DNA from: Leisingera thetidis
GTDB lineage: Bacteria; Pseudomonadota; Alphaproteobacteria; Rhodobacterales; Rhodobacteraceae
Length of the DNA stretch: 64,000 nt
NCBI RefSeq assembly: GCF_025857195.1
Contig: NZ_CP109787.1
Location: 3,475,001-3,539,000, forward strand
Direction of reading: 5' to 3'
Made by a program: the position numbers and the translations under genes. Positions 16,268-25,390 of the stretch are shown here, in pieces. Each line of letters opens with the position of its first letter. Positions within the stretch are counted from its first letter, which is position 1. Under the pieces are notes generated by a model. It did not search any database. It was given only the letters and a program-made list of their open reading frames with translations, and was not told where the DNA came from.

Positions 16268-16673
16268 GCCCGGCCAAGGCCCCTGCCCCGCCCGGTTGTT
16301 CAGAACCTCACGCCCATGTCCCGTATGCTGCATCAGCGGGGGCGGTTGGAAAATGGCGGCGCCGCCAAAATGGCGGAGATGGACGGGCGTATCCGCCCGC
16401 ATGCTAAACGTTGTCTCTGCATGACCCCGCTGCCAGGCGGGAGTCCGGTTCCAAGAGCGCCGGGGAGCCAAGCCCCGGCGGGTGATCGCGACCGGAGCCA
16501 AGACTGCCAGAGGCGGCTTAAGATCCCGTGAGAGCAGCGTACGCAGGGTGCGCAACACCCGCAGCCGCACGCCTGCGGCCACGGTTGTGCAGTGAGTATT
16601 TGGACAAAGAAGAAGGGACGGAACCTGTGCTTCTTCTTTGCCCAAATACTCAAAATCCAACCGGGGCCGGAGA
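16268..16673. other. Intergenic region with structured repeats
   Basis: About 400 bases between convergent genes. It holds a stem CGCCGGGG/CCCCGGCG near 16458-16480 preceded by GGCGGGAGTCCGG, and a full copy of the dispersed CAAAGAAGAA palindrome at 16594-16651. No gene is seen. Confidence 0.5.
16594..16651. repeat. Dispersed palindromic repeat, full copy
   Basis: Arms of 22 bases (16594-16615 and 16630-16651) pair with a single mismatch around a 14-base loop. The left arm begins GAGTATTTGG and ends CAAAGAAGAAG. Related copies are at 11947-11969 (one arm) and 62783-62843. It lies in the 3' gap between convergent genes, as expected of a terminator-like extragenic repeat. Confidence 0.8.
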
Positions 16674-17126
16674 TCACGCCCGCAGATCCTTGGGCGAACC
16701 CATCACCACATAGGTGGTGATCGCGGTGACGTAGGGAGACGTGCCGAGAATGTCGGTGTGGAACCTCTTGTAACTGGGCAGGTCGGCGCATTCGACGCGC
16801 AAGAGGTATTCTATGGTGCCGGTGATGTTGTGGCATTCCACCACCTCCGGCGCCGCCTGCATGGCGCGTTCGAAGGCTTCCTGCGCCTCCTTGGTGTGCT
16901 CGCCCAGGCCGACACCGATATAGGTGGCAAAGCCCACTCCCAGCTTCTGCCGGTCCAAGACCGCGCGGTAGCCGGCGATGACGCCTGCGCGCTCGAGCTC
17001 CTGCACCCGGCGCAGGCAGGCAGAGGGGGAGAGGCCGACACGCGCCGCCAGATCCAGGTTGCTGATCCGGCCGTCGCGCGACAATTCTTGCAATATCTGC
17101 TGGTTTATCTTGTCATTTTTCGCCAT
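16674..17126 (-). CDS. Lrp/AsnC-family regulator
   Basis: A 150-residue regulator: N-terminal winged helix (NQQILQELSRDGRISNLDLA and LSPSACLRRVQELERAGVI) and a C-terminal RAM/ligand domain with VGFATYIGVGL and ITGTIEYLLRVE. I start it at 17126, where Lrp similarity begins; upstream in-frame starts run into the divergent promoter. It faces a LysE-type exporter gene across 73 bases, the usual arrangement in which an Lrp-type regulator activates an amino-acid exporter. Confidence 0.88.
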   Translation of the reverse strand: MAKNDKINQQILQELSRDGRISNLDLAARVGLSPSACLRRVQELERAGVIAGYRAVLDRQKLGVGFATYIGVGLGEHTKEAQEAFERAMQAAPEVVECHNITGTIEYLLRVECADLPSYKRFHTDILGTSPYVTAITTYVVMGSPKDLRA

Positions 17127-17178
17127 TGGTTGCGAAAATACGGCGAAAGCGCAGCAGAACGCAATTTCATTTGGCCTG

Positions 17179-17200
17179 TTTTGCGCAATGATTTTGCGCA
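17179..17200. promoter_or_regulatory. Direct repeat before lysE-type gene
   Basis: TTTTGCGCA occurs twice 13 bases apart (17179-17187 and 17192-17200) just before the exporter start, inside the divergent promoter. A run of repeated half-sites suits Lrp binding. Assignment is inference. Confidence 0.35.
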
Positions 17201-17796
17201 TGACATATGAACTCCTCACTGCGCTGGCGCTGTTTGCCTTTGTCTCCTCGATCACGCCGGGGCCGAACAACCTGATGCTGATGGCCTCGGGCGCCAATTT
17301 CGGTTTTCGCCGCACCATCCCGCATATGCTGGGGGTGGCCCTGGGGTTTGTGTTCATGGTGCTGCTGGTCGGCGCCGGGCTGGTGCAGGTGTTTGATGCC
17401 TTTCCGGTCAGCTACGCGGTGCTGAAGGCGGTCTCGGTCGTCTACCTGCTGTGGCTGGCATGGAAGATCGCCAATGCCGCACCGGTCGAGGCCAGAGGCG
17501 CGGACGGCCGCCCGATGACGTTTCTGCAGGCGGCAGCCTTTCAATGGGTGAACCCCAAGGCCTGGGCGATGGCGCTGACCGCGATCAGCGCCTACACGCC
17601 GGATCAGACGCTGGCGGCGATCCTGCTGGTGGGGGTGGTGTTTGGCGCCATCAACCTGCCCTCGGTCGGCTCCTGGACGGTGCTGGGCCAGCAGATGGCG
17701 CGGCTGCTGACCAGCCGGCGGCGGCTGATGCTGTTCAACTGGACCATGGCGCTGCTGCTGGTGGCCTCGCTTTATCCGGTGATCTGGCCGCAGTAA
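17200..17796 (+). CDS. LysE/RhtB-family exporter
   Basis: A 198-residue membrane protein with about six helices. Its N terminus has FVSSITPGPNNLMLMASGA, the signature of the LysE/RhtB family of amino-acid exporters, and FQWVNPKAWAMALT in the middle. The exported compound is not known. The start may be 17200 or the in-frame ATG at 17188. The divergent Lrp-type gene probably controls it. Confidence 0.85.
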   Translation: MTYELLTALALFAFVSSITPGPNNLMLMASGANFGFRRTIPHMLGVALGFVFMVLLVGAGLVQVFDAFPVSYAVLKAVSVVYLLWLAWKIANAAPVEARGADGRPMTFLQAAAFQWVNPKAWAMALTAISAYTPDQTLAAILLVGVVFGAINLPSVGSWTVLGQQMARLLTSRRRLMLFNWTMALLLVASLYPVIWPQ

Positions 17797-17871
17797 GCGT
17801 GCCGCGCTTGGCGAGTTGCATCTTGCGGCGCAGAAGGCCATATAGCTGCAAACCTGCAGAGCAGAGGCGAC

Positions 17872-18834
17872 ATGACCCAGTATCTGGAATTCGAAAAACC
17901 GCTGGCCGAAATCGAGGGCAAGGCGGAGGAGCTGCGGGCGCTGGCCCGCGCGAACGAGGAAATGGATGTGGCGGACGAGGCCAAGGCGCTCGACGCCAAG
18001 GCGGCGCAGCTGCTGAAGGACCTCTACAAGAACCTGACACCCTGGCGCAAATGCCAGGTGGCGCGCCATCCCGAGCGGCCGCATTGCAAGGATTACATCG
18101 AAGCGCTGTTCACCGAATACACCCCGCTGGCAGGTGATCGGAACTTTGCCGACGATCTGGCGGTGATGGGCGGCCTCGCCCGCTTCAATGACCAGCCGGT
18201 GGTGGTGATCGGCCATGAAAAGGGCAGCGACACCAAGTCCCGGATCGAGCGCAATTTCGGCATGGCCCGCCCCGAGGGCTACCGCAAGGCGATCCGGCTG
18301 ATGGAAATGGCCGGGCGCTTCAAGCTGCCGGTGATCACCCTGGTGGACACCGCCGGCGCCTACCCCGGCAAGGGCGCCGAAGAGCGCGGCCAGTCGGAAG
18401 CGATCGCCCGCTCGACCGAGATGTGCCTGAAGATCGGCGTGCCGCTGATCTCGGTGATCATCGGCGAAGGCGGCTCCGGCGGCGCCGTGGCCTTTGCCTC
18501 GGCCAACCGGGTGGCGATGCTGGAGCATTCGATCTATTCGGTGATCTCGCCTGAGGGCTGCGCCTCGATCCTGTGGAAGGACGCCGAAAAGATGCGTGAG
18601 GCCGCCGAGGCGCTGCGCCTCACCGCGCAGGACCTGCACAAGCTGGGTGTCAATGACCGGATCATCCCGGAACCGCTGGGCGGTGCCCACCGCGACGCCA
18701 AGGCCGCGATGAAGTCGGTGAGCGGTGCCATTCAGGAGATGCTGGACGAGCTGGCCGGCAAGGATGCTGCCGAGCTGGTCAAGGACCGGCGGCAGAAGTT
18801 CCTGAACATCGGCTCCAAGGGGCTGGCGGCCTAG
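17872..18834 (+). CDS. accA: Acetyl-CoA carboxylase carboxyltransferase subunit alpha
   Basis: A 320-residue subunit that transfers the carboxyl group from biotin to acetyl-CoA for fatty acid synthesis. N-terminal [18 protein letters not shown], then [39 protein letters not shown] and the oxyanion region [12 protein letters not shown] all match AccA. Full length. Its stop is only four bases from the end of the HxlR fragment on the other strand, which shows that the rest of that regulator has been lost rather than overlapping accA. Confidence 0.97.
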   Translation: MTQYLEFEKPLAEIEGKAEELRALARANEEMDVADEAKALDAKAAQLLKDLYKNLTPWRKCQVARHPERPHCKDYIEALFTEYTPLAGDRNFADDLAVMGGLARFNDQPVVVIGHEKGSDTKSRIERNFGMARPEGYRKAIRLMEMAGRFKLPVITLVDTAGAYPGKGAEERGQSEAIARSTEMCLKIGVPLISVIIGEGGSGGAVAFASANRVAMLEHSIYSVISPEGCASILWKDAEKMREAAEALRLTAQDLHKLGVNDRIIPEPLGGAHRDAKAAMKSVSGAIQEMLDELAGKDAAELVKDRRQKFLNIGSKGLAA

Positions 18835-18837
18835 GGT

Positions 18838-18936
18838 CAGGCCGCGGACCAGCAGAAGGCTCCAGCGGCCGCCGAAGATCTCAAGCGCACAGGCCGCCGG
18901 GCGGCCGGGCTGATATTTGCCGCGTTTGCCAGCCAT
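18838..18936 (-). pseudogene. Stub of an HxlR-family regulator
   Basis: From ATG 18934-18936 the minus strand reads MAGKRGKYQPGRP, then CALEIFGGRWSLLLVRGL, the first helix and GGRW-LLL-R signature of HxlR-type winged-helix regulators. Similarity stops after about 33 residues where the frame enters the antisense of accA. The remaining ~75 residues of a normal HxlR protein are absent, so this is a truncated remnant. It lies beside the IS110 copy, which suggests a local deletion or insertion event. Confidence 0.5.
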
Positions 18937-19199
18937 GAGTTCCCGGCAGTCATTTCGGGTGCAAAACGCAGGCCATTCAGACGGAAGAGGCATGGCCCGC
19001 GATCCGGCCAACGCGGCCTGCCGCGAACGTTCCCGGCTGTCCGGTCACGGCAGCAAGTCATCTGGCGTTTGCGGCCGGATACTTACCGCCCGGGCCGCGC
19101 AGCTTTGGTGCGGCGCACAACACGCGGGTGTTTGATAGCGCCGCTTCAGCTGAAGCCGGCCGGGGCATGACCTAATGGGATGAACTGCCTTCCCACCGA

Positions 19200-20460
19200 A
19201 CCGCCGCTATCGTGGCGGGATTGGCGGAGGAGAGGAGCTTCCGGTGGACATCAAGGTTTCAGGCATAGATCCGGGCAAGACTGTTTGCAGTCTCGCAGGG
19301 CTGGACGAGGCGGGCGCGGTCGTCTTTTCGGAGGCGCCTCCAGCGTCACAGACTTCTGGGTTTTCTGAGCACTCTGGCACCGTGCGTAGTAGCCATGGAA
19401 GCTTGTGGTGGCGCACATCACATTGGCCGCTTCTGCCGCCAGCACGGGCACGACCCCCGTTTGATGCCGCCACTTTACGTCCGGCCCGATGTAAAGGTCC
19501 ACAAGAACGACGGCCGGGATGCCGAGGCAATCGCCGAAGCAGCCACGCGACCAACAATGTCGTTCGTCGCAATCAAATCTGAAGAGCAACCCGGCCTTCT
19601 GGCATTGCATCGCGCACGGGAGCGCTTGGTGCCGGATCGGATGCGTCTGATCAATCTGGGCCGAGGATTTCTGACGGAGCGTGGCCTGCGCATTGGATCA
19701 GGCCGCCATGTCTTCCAGAAGGAGCTGACGAAGTTGACTGCCGAAGGCACTGCCGATCTTTCACCGCGTCTCATTCAGATGCTGGCCGACATGGCCTCCG
19801 AACCGGGCGAGATCAATCGACGCGTGACGGCATTGGATCTCGAGATCAAGCAACTCGCCAAAAATGACGCGGACATGCTTCGCCCAATGGAAATACCTGG
19901 TGTTGGCCCGGCAATCGCGTCCGCGTTGGTTGCCGCAATCGGCACGGGTCCGGGCTTTGGAAAAGGGCGTGATCCTGCCGCATGGCTTGGCCTCGTTCCT
20001 CGACACATTACGACTGGCGGCAAAGCCAAGCTGATCGGCATATCGAAGCCTGGCAACCGATACCTGCGAAAGCTTTTCATCCATGGAGCTCGAACCGTTC
20101 TGCACCTTGTGCGAGACAGAACCTCACCGATCACCAAGTGGGTGGATCGTCTCAAAGAGCGAGCGCAGGTGAATGCCGCGGCGGTAGCGATGGCAAACAA
20201 AATGGCGCGGTTTGCCTGGGCCATTCTGGCCACCGGGGAGCGATATCGACCGACCGCAATATCTGGCGCATGATGGGAAAGATGTGATCGAGGGAACAAT
20301 GGAATCTGCGGGCGAGGAGGAGAAGGACCAGCGACCGATCGGCGTCTTGTCAGTCTGACGGGGGGCATGGCCCTTGAGTGCCGATGAGCTAACGAGACAC
20401 AGGACGCGCGACTTCCCATCTTGGTCAGGGACAAATCGAAGGGTCCCGAGTAAAGACCGA
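19200..20460 (+). mobile_element. IS110-family insertion sequence, ends not defined
   Basis: The transposase frame at 19244-20273 with the usual leader (GGAGGAGAGGAG before the start) and about 200 bases of non-coding tail mark an IS110-type element. Members of this family lack the usual terminal inverted repeats, so the ends given are rough. It lies between a truncated HxlR fragment and a GntR gene in a region without other genes. Confidence 0.5.
19244..20273 (+). pseudogene. IS110-family transposase split by a +1 frameshift
   Basis: The first part, from GTG 19244, gives VSGIDPGKTVCSLAGLDEAG, the start of the DEDD catalytic domain. The frame is then lost. The next frame continues RRRLQRHRLLGFLSTLAPCV and then VAMEACGGAHH, VHKNDGRDAEAIAEAATRPT, PGVGPAIASALVAAIG and GLVPRHITTGGKAKLIGISK, the rest of the catalytic domain and the serine-containing Tnp_20 domain. 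The two frames join exactly if one T is removed from the TTTT at 19325-19328. So the gene is broken by a single inserted base, or the base is a sequencing error; no other stop interrupts it. Confidence 0.85.
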
Positions 20461-20585
20461 ATACATGGAAGCAGGGTCAACGGTGCATCGACTAATCACT
20501 TGCAGGGGAAGGCAGTTCATACATGCCCCCCTGCCGCACCGGCAGCGCAACCTGATCCGATCTGTGAAACAACAAGGGCTGCGTG

Positions 20586-20755
20586 TGGCGGGAGCCCTCC
20601 CGCGCCCGCGCAGCACCGGCTGGAGCCGGCGCCGCTGGCGGTCTTGGGCCAGGCTCGGCGCCAGTGCCGAGCCTGGCCCAACTGCGAGGGCAATTCGCAG
20701 GAATTTCCTGAGCAGGCGGGAGTGCCCCGCCTGCGGTCACGCCTGCACGGGCTGT
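20586..20755. repeat. Structured intergenic element (copy near 20.7 kb)
   Basis: A chain of hairpins: GCGGGAG-CC-CTCCCGC near 20588, a 16-bp perfect stem at 20644-20659 with 20666-20681 (arm TTGGGCCAGGCTCGGC, loop GCCAGT), and GCAGGCGGGAG...CCCCGCCTGC near 20714-20735. It lies directly after the stop of the GntR gene. A similar layout, with a central stem that also opens TTGGGC and closes GCCCAA, is at 46800-46955. Confidence 0.55.
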
Positions 20756-20763
20756 ATCACCGC

Positions 20764-21417
20764 CTACCCGGCCAGCAGCCGCAGCCCCTGGGTCACATCC
20801 GAGCGCACCGCCAGCCGCAGACCGGGCTCATCCCCGGCCTTCAGCGCGGCGATGATCAGGCGGTGGTTCTGCGGCGGGTCAGTGCGGCGCAACCGGCCGT
20901 AAAGCGCGCGCATTGTGGGGCCGAGCTGCAGCCAGACAGTTTCCGCCATCGCCAGCATCGCCGGCGCCTGGGCGCGCAGGTAGAGGGCGCGGTGGAACTC
21001 CAGGTTGGTGCGGATATAGCCAACCGCATCGCGTTTGGACACCATCTCGGCCACGGTTGCGTTGATCATCTGCAGCCGGTCGATCAGCGCCATATGCGCA
21101 CGCGGCAGAGCGCGGCTGGCCAGCTCCACTTCCAGAAGCGCGCGCAGGGCGGCCAGCTCCTCGATCCGTTCGTTGGAAAGCTCCGGCGTCGATACCCGCC
21201 CCGAGGAGGACAGGAACAGCGCGCCTTCGGCGGCCAGCCGCCGCACCGCTTCGCGCGCGGGCGTCATCGAGACATCGAATTCGCGGCCGATGCCACGCAG
21301 CGTCAGCGCCGCGCCGGGGCTGATTTCACCATGCATGATACGGGTGCGCAAAGCACGGTAGACGCGGTCATGGGCCGGTGCGGCAGCGTCCTGGGAAGAG
21401 CGGGCAGTCAGGTTCAT
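20764..21417 (-). CDS. GntR/FadR-type (FCD) transcriptional regulator
   Basis: A 217-residue regulator. The winged helix spans about residues 15-80 (VYRALRTRIMHGEISPGAAL, FDVSMTPAREAVRRLAAEGAL) and the FCD effector domain about 90-210, with the metal/ligand histidine region FHRALY. It is a single gene followed by a hairpin chain. Two perfect GTGATCACAA sites overlap its promoter, so it probably represses itself. The effector cannot be read from the sequence. Confidence 0.85.
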   Translation of the reverse strand: MNLTARSSQDAAAPAHDRVYRALRTRIMHGEISPGAALTLRGIGREFDVSMTPAREAVRRLAAEGALFLSSSGRVSTPELSNERIEELAALRALLEVELASRALPRAHMALIDRLQMINATVAEMVSKRDAVGYIRTNLEFHRALYLRAQAPAMLAMAETVWLQLGPTMRALYGRLRRTDPPQNHRLIIAALKAGDEPGLRLAVRSDVTQGLRLLAG

Positions 21418-21425
21418 CCCTTCAA

Positions 21426-21479
21426 GTGATCACAAAATGCGCCGCCGTCAAGCAGACAGATCCGCGCGTGTGATCACAA
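21426..21479. promoter_or_regulatory. Two GTGATCACAA operators before gntR
   Basis: GTGATCACAA occurs at 21426-21435 and again at 21470-21479, 44 bases apart. A TTGACG -35-like hexamer for the gntR gene (minus strand, 21446-21451) lies between them. Core GT-GATC-AC fits the GT...AC pattern of FadR-subfamily operators. A third copy is at 40498-40507. Confidence 0.5.
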
Positions 21480-21501
21480 GCCGCGGCGCCGGGGCCGCGG
21501 G

Positions 21502-23331
21502 TCACGGGCGCCCCGGCAGCCCCGCCAGGCTGAGACCGGTGCGCAGCCGCCGCCCGGCCCCGCCTTCGGTGCCATACGGGAAGGCAGCAGCCGCCTGGTC
21601 CAGCGTCAGCCCCTCCGCCTGCAGCTGCGCGCAGGCCTTTCCAGCCTCGTCAAACCGGCCCAGCGTGGCCAGCCCCGCGCAGCGCACCGCCTGGGCCAGC
21701 CGGGCACCGGGTTCAAGCTCCAGAGCCGCGCCCGCAGAGGCAATGGCGGCCTCCTCCTGACCGGCGGCAAACAGCATTTCCGCCCGCAGCGTATGATAGA
21801 TCGCAGGCGGCACCGGATTGAGCCGTACCGCGGCAGCAAAGGCGCGCTCCGCGGCCTCGCGCTGCCCCGCCAGCTGCAGCAGCCAGGCCCGCAGCAGATG
21901 GCCATCGGCGTCGTTGGGATACGACTGCTCAAGAACCTGGGCATACTTCAGAGCCGTCTCCGGCGCGCCGCCGAATTGCGCCGCGATGGCGCGGATGCGC
22001 AGGGTGCCCGGCGTCTCCGGGCGGCCCTCCAGCTGCCGGGCAGCCCTGGCGGCGCGCTGCGGCAGGCCGGCAAGCGGCCCGGTCAGAAGATCCAGCTCAA
22101 TCTCGGCCTGCAGCGCTTCCGCCTCTGTCAGCCCCGGGGCCAGCAGCAGCGCCTGGCTCACCGCCCGGCCGGCCTCGGCCCGCTGCCCGGCGGCCAGCTT
22201 GCTGCGGGCAGACAGAAGCTCAATCAATGCCTGATCCGGGACCGGTTCCGCAGGGCTGTCCGGCACCGGCTGGTTGAAATAAGTGAGGATATCCGACGCG
22301 GCCGCCGCGGTCAGGGCGGGCAGGCTTGCCTGCGGACGGGCCGGCAGGGCTGCCTGCCCGGAAACACTGCGGATCTGCAGCCGGACTCCCTGCAGCGGCG
22401 CGCCGGCCATGACACCGCTGATCAGGTTCTGCGTGCCCAGCAGCGCCGCCGCCTGTTCCGGCGGCAATCCGGCCGCCGCGAGGCTGCTGTCCGCGGCCAC
22501 CACCGCCAGACCGGGGGCTGCAGCCAGCGCGCGGATGACTTCGCCGGACAGGGCCCGGGCCAGTTCCTGCGGCTCCGCCGCGGCGGTAAAGGGCAGCACC
22601 GCAACCAGCGGCCGGGCCTGCAAGGCTTGACCGGCGGCCTGCCCCTGGTCCCGCAGCCCCGGCAGGCCGGCTGCCCACCAGACACCGCCTGCCGCCGCCA
22701 GGACAAGGCACGCTGCCGCAGCCGCCCAGGCAACGCCGCCGGCCCGTTTGCGCGGTGGCGGCGGCGGCGGCGCGGTCCGGGTCTGCGCCGCTGCTTCCGC
22801 CTTCCGCAGACCCGGCAGCGACGTCAGCTCCTCCCCCAGCGCATAGACCTGCACCGGTTCGGGCAGGCTCTTGACCTCATGCAAACCCAGATCCTCGAAA
22901 CCGTAAGGGATACGGCCGCGTACCTGCGCGTAGGCCGCAGCCGACAGCGCCACCCCGCCGACCGGCGCCAGCGCCTCCAGCCGGGCGGCGATATTGACCT
23001 CGTCGCCGTAGACATCGCCGCGGGCAATCAGCACCTCGCCCAGGTTGATGCCGATCCTGAGCCGCAGATGGCGGTTGCGGGCGGCACCGGCCTGGATTTC
23101 CGCCGCCGCCTCCACCGCCGAGATCACGCTGGGGAAGATGGCCAGCACCCCGTCTCCCATCAGCTTGACGATGCGGCCCTCGTGGCTGCGGACCGAAGGC
23201 GCGATCAGGCTCTGCTGCTGGGCCAGCACCTGGTTCAGCGTCCCGGCCTCGTCCTCGGCCATCAGGCGGCTGAAGCCGGAGACATCCAGCACGAAGATGG
23301 CGGCAAGGCGTCTTTGCGGTTTGTCTGGCAC
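21502..23331 (-). CDS. Class III adenylate/guanylate cyclase with TM, TolB-like and TPR regions
   Basis: A 609-residue protein. Residues ~5-170 are a class III nucleotide cyclase domain with metal ligands Asp16 (FVLDVSGF) and Asp60 (KLMGDG), base-site Lys56, and transition-state Asn113 and Arg117 in GDEVNIAARLE. All catalytic residues are therefore present. A proline-rich linker leads to one membrane helix (~205-225), then a TolB-N-like domain (RPLVAVLPF) and tetratricopeptide-like helical repeats to the end. It probably makes cAMP in the cytoplasm with the TPR part sensing from the periplasm. The window also has a cyclic-nucleotide-binding-domain protein at 59158-62166, but a link is speculation. 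Confidence 0.82.
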   Translation of the reverse strand: MPDKPQRRLAAIFVLDVSGFSRLMAEDEAGTLNQVLAQQQSLIAPSVRSHEGRIVKLMGDGVLAIFPSVISAVEAAAEIQAGAARNRHLRLRIGINLGEVLIARGDVYGDEVNIAARLEALAPVGGVALSAAAYAQVRGRIPYGFEDLGLHEVKSLPEPVQVYALGEELTSLPGLRKAEAAAQTRTAPPPPPPRKRAGGVAWAAAAACLVLAAAGGVWWAAGLPGLRDQGQAAGQALQARPLVAVLPFTAAAEPQELARALSGEVIRALAAAPGLAVVAADSSLAAAGLPPEQAAALLGTQNLISGVMAGAPLQGVRLQIRSVSGQAALPARPQASLPALTAAAASDILTYFNQPVPDSPAEPVPDQALIELLSARSKLAAGQRAEAGRAVSQALLLAPGLTEAEALQAEIELDLLTGPLAGLPQRAARAARQLEGRPETPGTLRIRAIAAQFGGAPETALKYAQVLEQSYPNDADGHLLRAWLLQLAGQREAAERAFAAAVRLNPVPPAIYHTLRAEMLFAAGQEEAAIASAGAALELEPGARLAQAVRCAGLATLGRFDEAGKACAQLQAEGLTLDQAAAAFPYGTEGGAGRRLRTGLSLAGLPGRP

Positions 23332-23414
23332 GGGCGGGCCTCGGGAACCGGGGAACTGGAAACGGAAACTGCCCGGAGCTTAGCCCGCCCGCCCGCATCG
23401 GCAAAGCGCTGATT

Positions 23415-24101
23415 TCATTCGCCGAACCGGTAGCGGTGCAGGCTGGCGCCGTTTTCCCGCAGCCAGCCGCGGGGCGCCTCGTAGCGGCCGTAGAGCCGTT
23501 CCACCACCGCCCAGAAGGCAGGCGAGTGGTTCATTTCCTGCAGATGCGCCACCTCGTGGGCGGCGACATAGCGCAACACCGCGGGCGGCGCCAGGATCAG
23601 CCGCCAGGAATACATCAGCCCGCCGTCCGCGGTGCAGGAGCCCCAGCGCGAGCGGGTGTCGCGCAGGGTCAGGCGGCTGTAGCCTCGGCCCAGCCGCGCG
23701 GCGTAGAAATCCGACGCCTCGGCCAGCCGGTTGCGCGCCAGTTCCTTGAGGTAGCGCTGCAGCAGGCGGGACGGGTTGTCCCCCGGCACCGCGATCCGGC
23801 CGGCATCCAGCTGGACCCGCCGTCCCGCGCAGCGCTCCACCACCCGGTTCTGGCCGTCCACCGGCAGCACCGCGCCGAAATCCGCCTCGACCGCCTGCGG
23901 GTGCTTGTCGAGATGCGCCCGGATCCAGTCTGCCTTCTCCTCGGCGAACTCCAGCGCGGTGCGCTCGGGCAGGCTTTTGGGCAGGGTCAGCGTCACCCGC
24001 CCGTCGAGCGAGGAGATCCGCAGGCTGATCCGCCGCGCGCGGGCAGAGCGGCGCAGGGTCAGCGGCACCGGCGGGTTCCCCGGCAGGTGATGTTCGGCCA
24101 T
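23415..24101 (-). CDS. YgjP/SprT-like zinc metallopeptidase (M48 group)
   Basis: A 228-residue protein of the DUF45/YgjP family. The zinc-binding HEVAHL with a downstream Glu/His in MNHSPAFW is plain near residue 180, preceded by SRWGSCTADGGLMYSWRLI, the second family mark. Such proteins are small cytosolic metallopeptidases of unknown target. The start at 24101 is where similarity begins; the frame is open upstream for another 19 codons. It diverges from the FYDLN gene. Confidence 0.85.
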   Translation of the reverse strand: MAEHHLPGNPPVPLTLRRSARARRISLRISSLDGRVTLTLPKSLPERTALEFAEEKADWIRAHLDKHPQAVEADFGAVLPVDGQNRVVERCAGRRVQLDAGRIAVPGDNPSRLLQRYLKELARNRLAEASDFYAARLGRGYSRLTLRDTRSRWGSCTADGGLMYSWRLILAPPAVLRYVAAHEVAHLQEMNHSPAFWAVVERLYGRYEAPRGWLRENGASLHRYRFGE

Positions 24102-24201
24102 GCGCGCGCCCCTTTCCGGCAAAGGCTTTGACAGTGCCCCCCTCATATGGCAAGGCACCGGAATCGTCGATACGACTCACCAGTAAATCAAGGGGATCCA
24201 C

Positions 24202-24528
24202 ATGCCCAAGGAAGAATGGGGTGTAAAGCGCGTTTGCCCCACCACTGGCAAGCGCTTTTATGACCTGAACAAGGACCCGATCGTCAGCCCCTACACGGGC
24301 GAGGCTGTCGAGCTGGACACCGGCAAGACCCGGATGATCGAAGCGGATGCCGAAGACGCCGCCACCCTGAAGGCCAAAAAGAACCTGGACACCGACGAGG
24401 TGGTTCTGGACGATGACGACACCGTCGACGTGGACCTGGGCGATGACGTCCTGGATGACGACGATGACGATGACAACGTCTCGCTGGACGACATCGCCGA
24501 CATGTCGTCGCCTGAGGACGATTCCTGA
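24202..24528 (+). CDS. FYDLN acid-domain protein (TIGR02300)
   Basis: A 108-residue protein that starts MPKEEWGVKRVCPTTGKRFY, directly followed by DLNKDPIVSPYTGE, the name-giving FYDLN motif. The C-terminal half is strongly acidic, with runs of aspartate. The family is conserved in alphaproteobacteria; its function is unknown. Start preceded by AAGGGG. It lies about 185 bases before tRNA-Ala in the same direction. Confidence 0.92.
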   Translation: MPKEEWGVKRVCPTTGKRFYDLNKDPIVSPYTGEAVELDTGKTRMIEADAEDAATLKAKKNLDTDEVVLDDDDTVDVDLGDDVLDDDDDDDNVSLDDIADMSSPEDDS

Positions 24529-24713
24529 GGCCATTCAAGCCGTTCGGGGAAGCGCCTGGCCTTCCCCGGACCGCTCTCCGGCGAGCGCTGGAAAAATTTT
24601 GGAACCCGGCGCATTTTCCGCTTGCAGCCCGCGCCGCCGTCCCGTAAACGACGCTCACACCGCAAGACGGGCCGCAACGGAAACGGAACGGACACGGAAA
24701 AGCGGACAGGTTT

Positions 24714-24789
24714 GGGGCCTTAGCTCAGCTGGGAGAGCGCCTGCATGGCATGCAGGAGGTCAGCGGTTCGATCCCGCTAGGCTCCACCA
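24714..24789 (+). tRNA. tRNA-Ala (anticodon GGC)
   Basis: A complete 76-base cloverleaf. The acceptor stem is GGGGCCT with AGGCTCC (one G-T pair), the D arm has TAGCTCAGCTGGGAGAGC, the anticodon stem CCTGC/GCAGG encloses ATGGCAT with GGC at the anticodon, the T arm is AGCGG-TTCGATC-CCGCT, and CCA is encoded. It reads the GCC alanine codon. Confidence 0.97.
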
Positions 24790-25390
24790 AATCTTCACAT
24801 CCGGGAAGAAAACGCCGCTATCACCTTGAAAGAAGGGTGGTACATGCGGATCCGCACCCCTCAAGCCTGAAATGCCGAAGCGGCTCTGCAAAGGCCCGTT
24901 TCAGCACGCCCGCCGCAGGATCAAATATCTTTTTTCAGATATTGTCCAATACCTTGCCAGAAATGCCAGCGCGGGTTCGGTAAAGCCCTCGGCCGCGCTT
25001 TATGGCGGTGGCGGACCGGCAGACCCGCCGAATCCGCGCCGATCACCACGGGCAAGCCAATAACCGGTTTCACCCAAGGCCGCTTCGACGGCTGTGCAGT
25101 CATCCGCGGCACCTCGTTCAGGCGGGGTTTGCGGCCGGGAAGCTCAATCGCGTTCATTTCCTGAAAGACTATGGAGCGGGACTGGTTCTCCGGCCCGGGG
25201 CGGGCGTCCGCGCGGGCATTGCGGCCTCGAACGCCCTCACCGGCACACCTTCGTGTTCCGGCAGGTTGAGGCCGCCCAAACCAACCATCTGCCGCAAAAG
25301 CAGCCGGGCAAGCCGGAATCCAGTGCTGTCAGCCTGCAATCATTGCGCTAATCACATCAATACATTCAACTTCAATAGGATATTTCCATC
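24790..25390. other. Gene-free 600-base region after tRNA-Ala
   Basis: I find no gene with recognisable residues on either strand. An AT-rich inverted repeat, AATATC (24924-24929) with GATATT (24938-24943), breaks the GC-rich background. The last 60 bases before the LysR gene are AT-rich and promoter-like. A region like this after a tRNA could be an old integration site, but I see no repeat of the tRNA 3' end. Confidence 0.4.

Noticed and set aside
17167..19011. 614-codon minus-strand frame across lysE-type gene and accA
   Set aside because: Only its first 33 residues (HxlR stub) are meaningful; the rest is antisense to accA and the exporter gene.
24790..25390. tRNA-Ala as integration site of a mobile island
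   Set aside because: No integrase gene and no repeat of the tRNA 3' end were seen downstream; the following fds operon is ordinary chromosomal content.
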